This document shows, in pieces, positions 15,841 to 24,102 of a stretch of 51,378 nt of DNA. The position numbers and the translations under genes are program-made. The stretch spans positions 1 to 51,378 of the forward strand of contig JACPCU010000016.1 in NCBI GenBank assembly GCA_016184315.1, written 5' to 3'. A model generated the notes under the pieces. That model worked only from the letters and a program-made list of their open reading frames with translations. It was not told the origin of the DNA and ran no database searches. The stretch's first letter is position 1. Each line of letters opens with the position of its first letter. The stretch comes from Nitrososphaerota archaeon. GTDB lineage: Archaea > Thermoproteota > Nitrososphaeria > Nitrososphaerales > JACQRY01.

Positions 15841-16098
15841 ATGTCTGAGAAGGAACCCCGTGTTTACGCAATACCTTTAGGCAGAGTGCGGAATCTTCCT
15901 CCGTATAAGCGGGCTCCGAAGGCAATACGAACTATACGGGAGTTCGTCGAGAAACACATGAAGACCAGTGAAGTCAAGATCTCCACCGATCTTAGCGAAC
16001 ATATCTGGAGCCGGGGAATAGAGAAGCCTCCGCGCAGCGTCACGGTAAGCGTGGAAAAAGATGAAGACGGAGTCGCCACAGTAAAGCTGGCTGAGTAA
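15841..16098 (+). CDS. rpl31e: Ribosomal protein eL31
   Basis: The protein has 85 aa and is a large-subunit ribosomal protein near the exit tunnel. Landmarks are YAIPLGRVRNLPPYKRAPKA, AIRTIREFVEKHMK, V-K-I-S-T-D-L-S and IWSRGIEKPPRSVTV. A GGAG sequence precedes the ATG, 14 nt after the eL39 stop. It ends the ribosomal run; the eIF6 gene that often follows in other archaea is absent, and an opposite-strand FtsZ-like gene follows instead. Confidence 0.97.
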   Translation: MSEKEPRVYAIPLGRVRNLPPYKRAPKAIRTIREFVEKHMKTSEVKISTDLSEHIWSRGIEKPPRSVTVSVEKDEDGVATVKLAE

Positions 16099-16134
16099 CC
16101 GGTTTTCCCTGAGTGTTGTCTTTAGATTTCTTAT

Positions 16135-17169
16135 CTAGATCTCGATTGAGGGGAAGGTTTCGAAGCCTAGATCCACCGCTTCCTCTTGCCCTGAATCGAT
16201 GATCCTATCACCCAATATCTCTGCTATTGGGTCGTAGTGGTCGAACTTGGTCTTAGAGAAACCTGATGCTATAAGGATGGCCATTGTTGAGTCTTTGCCT
16301 CTTGTGCTGAAGCCGTATTGAACCCCTACCGTCTGATTCATCATGCTGGTAAGCATGCCTATGGATTCATCCAAGTGGCGTGCTGTTAGACTTGTGTCTC
16401 CCACAACATAGAGGAGCGCTTCCTTGGCTTCTGTCGGCTCTACGCATCCGTTTAGCCCTCTAACTGCTCTGGATACTGCTTCTTCGAAGCTGCTAGGCTC
16501 AGATGTGCCCATGGTGAATACAGAGTAGCCTTTGCCGGATGTTGCTCCCAAGAATTTTCTGAGGCCGAGGGGATAGTCTCCGTTATCGGAGGATGTGATG
16601 ATCTTGTTAAGGGCGAATCCGATCTTCTCGTTCACCATAGCGTAAAGATCAGCCAGTGGTGTCTCAGGCTCGGTTCCAGCCACTTCGCTATTATCGACTA
16701 TGACTACTGAGTCGGCGACGGTCTGCAGGTGCTTCAGGCCTATTGCAGAGTAGAAATGCTTGTTCTTCTCGAAGCTGTGAGGCATTGCTACAAAAGCTAC
16801 GACTGCTGCGCCTTGGTCACGGGCCTCTTTTGCTACGATAGGGGCAAGGGCTGTTCCTTCTGCTCCGCCCATACCAGCTATGACGAATACGAGCCTCGCG
16901 TTCGACACAAGTTTCTGAATATCCTTGATCTGTCTTCTTGCAGCCGCTCTGACGTCCCTGGGTGCGGCTTTTCCTTGGAAACCCAGTTCGACTAGAAGCT
17001 TGTCGCCGCGTAGTGCCCCGGCCAAATCCTCTTCTCCGCAAGAAATGTAGGCGTATTGATCAGCCATGACGTTGAACCGTTGAAGCTGAGACGCGATCCT
17101 GCAGCCTCCACTACCTACTCCAACAACCATAGATCTTTTTTCTATATAGTCAAAGAGAGTGGCGTCCAA
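16135..17169 (-). CDS. Divergent FtsZ/tubulin-superfamily protein
   Basis: The protein has 344 aa. The N-terminal nucleotide loop VVGVGSGGCRIASQL (about 15-29) and a glycine-rich T4-like loop IAGMGGAEGTALAPIVA (about 97-113) place it in the FtsZ/CetZ superfamily. The tubulin signature G-G-G-T-G-[S/T]-G is changed to G-M-G-G-A-E-G-T. The T7 catalytic loop, usually N-x-D-x-x-D, seems to read N-G-D-Y-P-L-G, keeping one acidic residue. It may still bind GTP while hydrolysis or polymerisation is altered. A role in cell shape, division or as a regulator is possible. It is separated from eL31 by about 35 bp, convergent. Confidence 0.75.
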   Translation of the reverse strand: MDATLFDYIEKRSMVVGVGSGGCRIASQLQRFNVMADQYAYISCGEEDLAGALRGDKLLVELGFQGKAAPRDVRAAARRQIKDIQKLVSNARLVFVIAGMGGAEGTALAPIVAKEARDQGAAVVAFVAMPHSFEKNKHFYSAIGLKHLQTVADSVVIVDNSEVAGTEPETPLADLYAMVNEKIGFALNKIITSSDNGDYPLGLRKFLGATSGKGYSVFTMGTSEPSSFEEAVSRAVRGLNGCVEPTEAKEALLYVVGDTSLTARHLDESIGMLTSMMNQTVGVQYGFSTRGKDSTMAILIASGFSKTKFDHYDPIAEILGDRIIDSGQEEAVDLGFETFPSIEI

Positions 17170-17254
17170 ATTAAGCGCATCTTCAAACGTAAGCGGAACT
17201 TAAATCGGGATTAGATAGGCGGGGTTTGACCCAAGGTCTATGTTTGTTAACCTT

Positions 17255-18532
17255 TCAGCGGATCCGGCCTAAAATACAGGCTGAAGACGCCCCATAAGCC
17301 TCCACATCAACATTAGAACCAAGAGGAACATTTTCGTGGAGAGCCACAGGTTTGTAGGCGAAATTCCTGCCAATAACGCTTCCTTCCTCCCCGTGCTCAT
17401 CCACAAGTGTCTCTCCTCGCCAGCCTATCCACTGTTTGTTTGACTCAAGACAGATCCTTCTGACCAGATTATGGATCACTGTGCTCCTATCTTTCACCAG
17501 GCCTCCTCCCAGCTGAGGCATAGCTGCTGCTTTTGTTCCTGTTCTTGCACCGTATTTAGAAAGGTTAACGACATCAGCCCTAACCTCGTTAAGCAGATCT
17601 ATGGTCGCCTGGAAATCTTCTTCATCCTCGGTTGGGAAACCCACTATGATGTCGGTGCTCAAAGTCGTCTCAGGTATAGCTCTCCTAAAAGCCCCCACGA
17701 TTTCCTTGAAGTCTTCCACAGTGTGTCCGCGAGCCATGTCTTCAAGGACTCTGTTGCTTCCTGACTGGATCGGGACGTGGAGAAACTTGAAGACTTTTTC
17801 ATGCCGGTAGGCTTCTATCAGCTTGGGCAGAAACGGTAAGAGATGCATAGGGTTCATCATTCCCACTCTAACGCGGAAGTCTCCATCTACTCCGCAAACG
17901 AGATCGATGAGCTCAGCCAAATCGGTGTGGATGTCCTTGCCGTAGCACCCGTTGTCCGTTGATGTCAGCCAAATCTCTTTGCAGCCTTGTTCCACTGCTT
18001 CCTCTACTTCCTTGACTATTGCGCCGGGCCTGTAGCTGACAAGCCCGCCTTTGGCAAGCTTGACTTGACAGAAGGTGCATGCGCTGACGCAGCCGCTCCC
18101 GATCTCAACGATCTCCACAACGGGATTACGTCTGAGCCTTGGGAGCGAGACCTTTTCTTGACGAGAATTAGAGGTGAATGCTACTCTCCTCGCCTCCAGT
18201 GTAGATGAGACTGCCTCCAGAGTTTTGTCTAGGTTTGCTGGGCCGAGGAGGGACGCGTTGGGGGCTATCTTCTCTAAGGTCTGCTTCTCTGTTTTAGGCA
18301 TGCACCCCGCAACGATCAGAGGTTTTCCTTCCGAGTGGAGCTGCTTGATTCGATGGGTCATCTTGTGGAAGGTCGGAGTCTTGACGGTGCAGGTGACGAT
18401 GATGTTCAGGTCGGCTATGTTCTGATCTTCCACGATCTGATAGCCCTCTTTGCTGAGGAGGCCCATTATCATCTCCGAGTCTGCGAAGCTGGCACTGCAC
18501 CCGTATGCTTCCACGTACACCTTGTTCGCCAT
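17255..18532 (-). CDS. Archaeal tRNA t6A37 methylthiotransferase (e-MtaB/CDKAL1-type radical SAM)
   Basis: The protein has 425 aa. It converts t6A at tRNA position 37 to ms2t6A. The UPF0004 N-domain has the three cluster cysteines (EAYGCSASFAD, IVTCTVKT and IVAGCMPK). The radical SAM domain has GSGCVSACTFCQVKLAKGG with C-x3-C-x2-C, then WLTSTDNGCYGKD, HVPIQSGSNRVLEDM and STDIIVGFPTE. A C-terminal TRAM domain ends the protein (about 365-425). The MoaD/ubiquitin-like gene is 11 nt upstream in the same direction, so the two are co-transcribed; a sulfur-carrier role in the thio-modification would fit. Confidence 0.93.
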   Translation of the reverse strand: MANKVYVEAYGCSASFADSEMIMGLLSKEGYQIVEDQNIADLNIIVTCTVKTPTFHKMTHRIKQLHSEGKPLIVAGCMPKTEKQTLEKIAPNASLLGPANLDKTLEAVSSTLEARRVAFTSNSRQEKVSLPRLRRNPVVEIVEIGSGCVSACTFCQVKLAKGGLVSYRPGAIVKEVEEAVEQGCKEIWLTSTDNGCYGKDIHTDLAELIDLVCGVDGDFRVRVGMMNPMHLLPFLPKLIEAYRHEKVFKFLHVPIQSGSNRVLEDMARGHTVEDFKEIVGAFRRAIPETTLSTDIIVGFPTEDEEDFQATIDLLNEVRADVVNLSKYGARTGTKAAAMPQLGGGLVKDRSTVIHNLVRRICLESNKQWIGWRGETLVDEHGEEGSVIGRNFAYKPVALHENVPLGSNVDVEAYGASSACILGRIR

Positions 18533-18543
18533 GGAAAGAAGCC

Positions 18544-18837
18544 TCAGCTTAGAGATCCGCCTGCGATGGGCGGCAGAATGACGAATTCATCGCCTTCCTT
18601 CAGAGTTTTCTTGGAGAACGGAGGCTCGACGCTTTCACTGTTAAGCAGCAGGTTGTAGTCTTCTTTCAGCTCTTCTTCACTCACAAAGATCCTTGACGAG
18701 AAGATCTCTCCATGGATCTCTTTGAGCTTCTGCAAGAGCTCTTTTACCGTGGAACCATCGCTCATGAGTAATGTTTCCTCCTTCTTTCCAGTCATATCCC
18801 GTATCTCTGCAAAATACTTCACCCTCACCGAAATCAT
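18544..18837 (-). CDS. MoaD/ThiS ubiquitin-like sulfur carrier with Gly-Gly-Ser-Leu-Ser tail
   Basis: The protein has about 97 aa. The beta-grasp pattern SVRVKYFAEIRDMTGKKEET, DGSTVKELLQKL, and E-G-D-E-F-V-I-L-P-P-I-A-G-G is that of MoaD/SAMP proteins. These carry sulfur as a thiocarboxylate for molybdopterin or tRNA thiolation, or are conjugated to proteins as ubiquitin-like modifiers. In the family the Gly-Gly is normally terminal; here the reading is A-G-G-S-L-S-stop, so three residues must be removed before activation. I chose the ATG at 18837 where homology begins; a longer frame reaches 18858. The methylthiotransferase gene follows 11 nt downstream, and a Mo-cofactor enzyme lies about 5 kb away. 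Confidence 0.88.
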   Translation of the reverse strand: MISVRVKYFAEIRDMTGKKEETLLMSDGSTVKELLQKLKEIHGEIFSSRIFVSEEELKEDYNLLLNSESVEPPFSKKTLKEGDEFVILPPIAGGSLS

Positions 18838-18938
18838 CGAAGCCACCAATCGCCACAACAGGCTCTGATCAGTCTTTACACCGATTTATGTAAGTTAAAA
18901 ACACTCCCAAAGCCTCCAAACACACCACGGGATCAGAT

Positions 18939-19358
18939 TTGTCTGTCAAAAGCAAGACGATTCAACTGGAAACCAGAGGAGAGGTGCAAATGGTCGACAT
19001 TACTGAAAAAGTAGCAGAAGCGTTACGAGAAGTAAGTATTAACAACGGTATGGTAAACATCTTTGTCGTCGGATCCACGGCAGCGGTGACAACCATCGAG
19101 TATGAGCCGGGGCTGCTTAAAGACTTCCCAGCACTGCTGGAAAGAGTAGCGCCGAAGAACATCAGCTATGAACATGAGAAGACTTGGCATGACGGAAACG
19201 GCCATTCACACGTCAGGGCCTCGCTGCTAGGCCCAAGCCTAACCGTCCCATTCAAAGACGGTAAGCTGATCCTCGGAACATGGCAACAGATAGTCTTCGT
19301 GGAGCTAGATATCCATCCAAGATCGCGTACTCTATTCATACAGTTCATCGGTGAATAA
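18939..19358 (+). CDS. YjbQ family protein (UPF0047)
   Basis: The protein has 139 aa. The reading GMVNIFVVGSTAAVTTIEYE, the conserved H-x-D-G-N-G-H-S-H-V-R-A-S-L-L-G-P-S metal/active-site loop and LGTWQQIVFVELD identify the YjbQ family, full length. Members can show weak thiamine-phosphate synthase activity; the true role is unknown. Start TTG at 18939. Divergent from the MoaD-like gene. Confidence 0.93.
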   Translation: MSVKSKTIQLETRGEVQMVDITEKVAEALREVSINNGMVNIFVVGSTAAVTTIEYEPGLLKDFPALLERVAPKNISYEHEKTWHDGNGHSHVRASLLGPSLTVPFKDGKLILGTWQQIVFVELDIHPRSRTLFIQFIGE

Positions 19359-19388
19359 CTACTGATTCTCCAATGAACAATATCAGAT

Positions 19389-20417
19389 CTATCGGTAAGA
19401 CGGCAGGACTTCCTTAGCGAAGAGCTCTATCTGCTTCAGGAAATCGGTCTCTTCTTTCCACATGAACATGAGCTTAAACCTGTTCACGCCAGCGTCCAAG
19501 TAGCGTTGCACTTGACGCGAAATCTGGTCAGGAGTGCCCATGAAAGACCTTCTCAGCACAGCTTCCAAGGAGCTATCGATAGACCTCTTGTTATACGTCT
19601 CATGACCTTGAGCCCTGACCCGTTGAACCCCCTCCTCTGACCACCTCTTCAAATCATCCTCATTCTTAGCAATACAGGTATCAGCTTGGAAGCAGACAGG
19701 AATATCCACCTTCCTACCTATTTCATCCAAATACTTCCTCAACACATCCCTACCCTTGGAAATGTATTCAGGAAACTCCCTAGTGAGCGTCCACCCGTCA
19801 CCATACTTAGCAACCCTCCTCAGCGCAGCACTGGTCCTCGAAGCAATCCACATCGGGAGAGGCTTCTGAACAGGCTTGGGATAGAGCAAAACATCCTCAA
19901 AATGAACATATTTACCATGGTAGCTGGCCTTCAAGTCGCTCCACAAGACCCTGAAGGCCTCGATATACTCGTCAACCACGGCTCCCCGCTCCTCAAACCC
20001 CACCTTGTAGGTCTTCTCGTAATCATGCCGCGAAGTCTCAACAGAACCTATCCCAACGCCGAGCCAAAGTCTCCCTCCTGAAAGATTGTCGACGTTCGCA
20101 ACCTGCTTGGCAACAGTAACAGGATGCCTCCTAGGCGGAACCAACACATGCACACCCAGCTGAACCTTTTCTGTAATAGAAGCCGCGTAGGCAAGAGTAG
20201 TCAAAGACTCAAACGTGTCGATACGCCTATTGGCCGCTGCTTCTCTCAGCTTAGTTTCATCATTCACGAAGGACATGGCGTACTGATACGATGTTATCTG
20301 ATCATTCACGTAAACCTCGTTGAACCCAAACTCCTCCGCCTTCATAGCCACCTTCTTCAGGAGAGTTGGGCTGGTCTTGGGGCCGCTGAACGGAAGAAAA
20401 ACTCCGAACTTCACCAT
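19389..20417 (-). CDS. LLM-class flavin/F420-dependent oxidoreductase
   Basis: The protein has about 342 aa with ATG at 20417 (a TTG five codons upstream is an alternative). A luciferase-like TIM barrel: MVKFGVFLPFSG, LAYAASITEKVQLGVHVLVP, RRHPVTVAKQVANVDNLSGGRLWLGVG as shorter elements, W-L-G-V-G-I-G-S, PLPMWIASRTSAALRRVAKY and YGDGWTL. Most archaeal members use coenzyme F420 or FMN to transfer hydride; substrate unknown. A second LLM enzyme is at 49773-50753. Confidence 0.9.
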   Translation of the reverse strand: MVKFGVFLPFSGPKTSPTLLKKVAMKAEEFGFNEVYVNDQITSYQYAMSFVNDETKLREAAANRRIDTFESLTTLAYAASITEKVQLGVHVLVPPRRHPVTVAKQVANVDNLSGGRLWLGVGIGSVETSRHDYEKTYKVGFEERGAVVDEYIEAFRVLWSDLKASYHGKYVHFEDVLLYPKPVQKPLPMWIASRTSAALRRVAKYGDGWTLTREFPEYISKGRDVLRKYLDEIGRKVDIPVCFQADTCIAKNEDDLKRWSEEGVQRVRAQGHETYNKRSIDSSLEAVLRRSFMGTPDQISRQVQRYLDAGVNRFKLMFMWKEETDFLKQIELFAKEVLPSYR

Positions 20418-20702
20418 TCTCTGACTCGACAATGCTCCTTCGGCTCATGATAGTTAAGTCTTGCCCAGAACAGTTTTGTTGATCCTCTGGGCGTTGATAC
20501 TTGAATAGTAGCTTAACCCATGCTTCCTAGACGCGCTTTTGTCAATTCACATGCTTGAGAAATCTACTTTTGAACAACCCCGTTCGATTCCCCATATCAT
20601 AGGGCAGGGACCAACCAAATCACGTTTGACGAACGGCGAAGTAGCTCCCAGTTTTTTCTGAAAAAAACTATTCACAATAACCTAACAGATCCTTGACGCT
20701 CA

Positions 20703-21437
20703 TCAGCTAGATGACGCAACACTCTTCAAAATGTCTGGGAAGGCATCCTCATTCTTCAAAAGCGATAACACAAGAATAATCCTCTCCCTCTCAGCCAACT
20801 CGACAGCCAACGGATCAACACTGCTAGGACCATGAACCACAACCATACGCGGCTTCAGCTGAGAAACCCTGATCGCGACAAGAGGAGACCTCCCCATACC
20901 CACCCTGGTAAAAACCAAAGCTCTCTCAGTAGTGGCACCAAAGATACGGTAGAAATCATACCCCGACAACGCGTAGATTGTCTTAATACTATCCAAAACA
21001 GTATACCCGTAGATACTGGAGTTCAACATCTCTTTACCAGACAGAACTTGCCCCTCAACCGCCTCAACCAGCCTATCAGCGCCCACGGGAGCAGGAAACT
21101 CAGCCAACGCCAAAATAGCCGAAGACTGAGAAGGCTCAATAGTCTTACTCAGCACCTGCTTCTCCTCCATATCCATCTTGACCAACGCCTCAATGTACTT
21201 ACGGATGAAACTGACTCCGGGAGAAGGTCTGCGCCCACTCTCATAATCACTAAGAACAGACGGCGAAATAATCATCTTCCTTGCGAGCGCCACCTGACGG
21301 ATCTGAAGCCGCTCCCTCCAAAGCTTCAACGCTTTACCCGGCTCATCGCTAACAACAATGCTTCCAGCAACTCTCGCAGCTAGATCCCTCTGGTTATCAG
21401 GCATGACATAGGCATCTGTCAAAGCGGTATTAATCAT
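20703..21437 (-). CDS. XRE-type transcriptional regulator (COG1709-like) after herA
   Basis: The protein has 244 aa. A helix-turn-helix lies at about 32-85 (LKLWRERLQIRQVALARKM then SPSVLSDYESGRRPSPGVSF). The C-terminal 130 residues contain a ligand- or partner-binding-like alpha/beta region (YGYTVLDSIKTIYALSGYDF, RMVVVHGPSSVDPLAVELAE). This layout is shared with a set of archaeal regulators. It starts 33 nt after the HerA stop, so it closes a nurA-herA-regulator operon and could control it. Confidence 0.8.
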   Translation of the reverse strand: MINTALTDAYVMPDNQRDLAARVAGSIVVSDEPGKALKLWRERLQIRQVALARKMIISPSVLSDYESGRRPSPGVSFIRKYIEALVKMDMEEKQVLSKTIEPSQSSAILALAEFPAPVGADRLVEAVEGQVLSGKEMLNSSIYGYTVLDSIKTIYALSGYDFYRIFGATTERALVFTRVGMGRSPLVAIRVSQLKPRMVVVHGPSSVDPLAVELAERERIILVLSLLKNEDAFPDILKSVASSS

Positions 21438-21469
21438 TTGTCGAATAATTATGGTCCCAGCACACTGAA

Positions 21470-22969
21470 CTAGGTTACCAAAGGCACCGCACTCCTAGCG
21501 CCGCTATGAATCGGCTGAAAAATCCTCTTGGTCTCACCCAGAGTCATAATATCCGCCTCAGAAACCTGCACAATCACAGGCAGCTCCTTAGACGCCTTCC
21601 CCAAAACCAAACACATCCTCTGAGGCAGAAATTTGACGATAGACCTTACAGTATCAGAATCAGCCGTAGAAGCCTTAGCTACCGTATCAAGATCCGTGTC
21701 ACTAGTAAAATTGAAGAGAAAAATATTGTCCGCCTGCCTGTAAATCCCTTCCTGAATGGCATCCGGCTGATTAGTAATAAAGACAGTAAAGATACCGAAA
21801 TGCCTCATCCTAGTTACAACATCGTCCCAATAAGTCTCTCTCAAATAGAGATGGGCCTCCTCCGCAAACAAAAACACAGGCGGCACAACATTCTGCTCAA
21901 GAAGCTCCACCAGCTTGCCAAGAATAAGCTCAACCACCATCCTACGCACAAGAGAAGGCACCCTAGCCAAAGAAATCACGAAAACACCACCCTCAGGAAG
22001 AGAAGAAACCAGCTCCTCAAACCTGACACCGTTCTGAGACGCATCACAGAAGAGCCTAGTCGACATCAACGAATAGATCCTGGATAGTAAAGCATCCTTG
22101 ACCAGCTCATTTCCACGCCACCCATCCAACACACTCTTCAAAGCACCCAAAGACAAAGAACCCTGATCAACAGCATCCCAAACCCTCAGAAACTCGCGAA
22201 GAGAAGTACCAGGCAGGTCTAGACTATGCTGAAGAATACTGACCATAGTCCTCTTCCCAACATACGGAAGTGAGAAACGCAGCTCAACACCTGGATGAAG
22301 CACCTTCACCTTGGAAGCAATCCTGCTAGGCGAACCATCCCTGCTCATAGATAGTCCCGAATACTCATCATTCAAATCGAAGATGAAGACATGGGCACCC
22401 AGCTCCGCAAGATTTGAAGCCAAAATCTTGGCGAGATGCGACTTCCCAGACTCCTTCTTACCAGTAATTATGGAAAGCCTACCATCCAGAGACTCAGCAT
22501 CAATCTCAAAAGGCTCCTTGCTCCAAGTAGCCCCTATCCGGATAGGACGCATGCCTTTGCCCTTAAGAAGGGACGACAACTCAGAGATCGATAATCTTCT
22601 AACAGCGGACCTCGTTCGAGCCGGAAGCCAGAAAACATCAGAAGATATTCCCACATCGTCGAAACCAGCCCTGATCTTGCATCTCAGAAGCCTAGCGTTC
22701 TTCACCAAATCAGAAATAGACGCCGTTTGAAGAGGGTCATAGTTAACACCCTCCACAGAAGCATTAACCACCTCATCCCTCAAAATGTCGTCAAGGAGAC
22801 CAGGAGCATCAACATAGGACTCATCGTACACCTGCAGAATCAGTTTCTTTCTAAGCACACCATCCTCCAACAAAAGATAGTCTCCTCTACGAACCTCCTC
22901 CCCGGAAAGAGCGAGAATAACCAAGTCTCCGCCAGTCTTACTGAGAACCCTCATCCTAGCTTCACCCAC
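21470..22969 (-). CDS. herA: HerA-type hexameric DNA-translocating ATPase
   Basis: The protein has 499 aa. The N-terminal HAS-barrel-like beta domain (1-100) is followed by a RecA-like motor with Walker A G-K-K-E-S-G-K-S-H (about 170-178), F-I-F-D-L-N-D-E-Y, Walker B VFLFAEEAHLYLRE, and sensor FGIFTVFITNQPD. HerA is a bipolar DNA translocase that works with NurA in DNA end resection. The start overlaps the NurA stop by 8 nt, which ties the two together. No Mre11 or Rad50 gene lies beside it, unlike the classical archaeal locus, so this pair may be a specialised or relocated copy. Confidence 0.9.
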   Translation of the reverse strand: MGEARMRVLSKTGGDLVILALSGEEVRRGDYLLLEDGVLRKKLILQVYDESYVDAPGLLDDILRDEVVNASVEGVNYDPLQTASISDLVKNARLLRCKIRAGFDDVGISSDVFWLPARTRSAVRRLSISELSSLLKGKGMRPIRIGATWSKEPFEIDAESLDGRLSIITGKKESGKSHLAKILASNLAELGAHVFIFDLNDEYSGLSMSRDGSPSRIASKVKVLHPGVELRFSLPYVGKRTMVSILQHSLDLPGTSLREFLRVWDAVDQGSLSLGALKSVLDGWRGNELVKDALLSRIYSLMSTRLFCDASQNGVRFEELVSSLPEGGVFVISLARVPSLVRRMVVELILGKLVELLEQNVVPPVFLFAEEAHLYLRETYWDDVVTRMRHFGIFTVFITNQPDAIQEGIYRQADNIFLFNFTSDTDLDTVAKASTADSDTVRSIVKFLPQRMCLVLGKASKELPVIVQVSEADIMTLGETKRIFQPIHSGARSAVPLVT

Positions 22970-24032
22970 CCCAACCAGACACCCTGCCCACCTTGATCTC
23001 CCCTAAGACGGAGTGCCGCAGATCTTCCCCGAGAACAGACTTCACTTCACCATGCTTAGCAAGGTAACTCCCTATGCAGAGAGACTCATGCCTAGAGAAG
23101 ACCGACAAATGATGGGCTATCCTAAGAGACTCAGGGTAACCTCTGGTAAAAGTGTCATTGAACCTCACCGAGGACAACACCTCGGCGACACCTGAATCGT
23201 CGCAGGCTGCAACATCAACCCTAAACGGGAAAGCACCCTCATCGAACTTGACTAACACAACTCTCCCAAGTAAACCCCTAGACAGACAGCTCACATACTC
23301 ATGAACATCTATCAAGGAAGGAGCCTCAGCAGAAACAAGTTTAGACGACGCTCTCGACAAGAACTTCACTCTAGTCGACTTCGATATTCCCACCACATGG
23401 TTCAGCCTTGCTCCTGCCGATGAAATGATACTGCCCAACGCCATGTCTCCCACATCCAATACAGACCCTACAAGAGCTCCATCAAGCATCAGAACACCAT
23501 CCTCCATCTCCAAAGCCAGCTTACACGCCACCGCCCTTTCAAGACGCGTCCTTATCGTCCGCTGAGCTATCGCCCTGTCCATCAACACAAGCTTAGCGAA
23601 ACGCGACTTTTTTGGGCCCTGAAAGAGGCTGTGGGCAGCATCCTCATCGATGTAAAGCAACATGGGACCAAATTTCGCGAAGCTCTGTATTCTTCCCCCA
23701 TAGGCGAAGACCACTGCCACTCTTGCTGCAAACACCGATCCATCCCTTGTTTCTGCGACTGGAATGCAAGACGAATCTATCGACGCCAACACGCTTGGTT
23801 GAGATGATGCCGTAAATCGCTCTACGTTGAATTCAATGGTATCCCCACTCCATCCTCCCATAGGCGCCATTTCTCTTTCACCATCACCGAAGATGACTGT
23901 TGAGTGAGGTAGACGTGTTGTTGCTCCTATGGTACAGGGTTTGATGGCTGATTCTATTAGGTCGGCCAGGCTGGAGGCGTGTTTGGAGATGTCGAGGGGA
24001 AGGCTTAATTGCTTGTTCATCTTGCCCAACAT
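22962..24032 (-). CDS. nurA: NurA-family 5'-3' nuclease partner of HerA
   Basis: The protein has 356 aa. The NurA domain opens with VLASIDSSCIPVAET, where the Asp in D-S-S is a metal ligand, followed by GSVFAARVAVVFAYGGRI and the C-terminal half with LVKFDEGAFPFRVDVAACDD. NurA degrades the 5' strand inside the HerA complex. The upstream gap to the divergent winged-helix gene (24103) carries a perfect 9-bp inverted repeat, suggesting regulated expression. Start ATG at 24030-24032; an ATG four codons later is possible. Confidence 0.85.
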   Translation of the reverse strand: MLGKMNKQLSLPLDISKHASSLADLIESAIKPCTIGATTRLPHSTVIFGDGEREMAPMGGWSGDTIEFNVERFTASSQPSVLASIDSSCIPVAETRDGSVFAARVAVVFAYGGRIQSFAKFGPMLLYIDEDAAHSLFQGPKKSRFAKLVLMDRAIAQRTIRTRLERAVACKLALEMEDGVLMLDGALVGSVLDVGDMALGSIISSAGARLNHVVGISKSTRVKFLSRASSKLVSAEAPSLIDVHEYVSCLSRGLLGRVVLVKFDEGAFPFRVDVAACDDSGVAEVLSSVRFNDTFTRGYPESLRIAHHLSVFSRHESLCIGSYLAKHGEVKSVLGEDLRHSVLGEIKVGRVSGWGG

Positions 24033-24056
24033 GGGTATGTTTGCTTCACTAATAAG

Positions 24057-24087
24057 TGTTGCGCATCTTGCACACTATTGCGCAACA
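24057..24087. promoter_or_regulatory. Inverted repeat operator candidate between nurA and a winged-helix gene
   Basis: TGTTGCGCA (24057-24065) and TGCGCAACA (24079-24087) are perfect reverse complements, with half-site starts 22 bp apart, about two turns of DNA. The pair lies in the 70-bp region between divergent start codons and overlaps AT-rich TATA-like sequence (CTTATTAG on the minus strand). It fits a dimeric winged-helix repressor; the adjacent regulator genes are the natural candidates. Confidence 0.6.
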
Positions 24088-24102
24088 ACATAGGAGAGTT
24101 AA

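Noticed and set aside
20650-20670. AGTTTTTT...AAAAAACT inverted repeat as terminator
   Set aside because: Only an A/T hairpin without a clear gene end close by on the right side; too weak to call.
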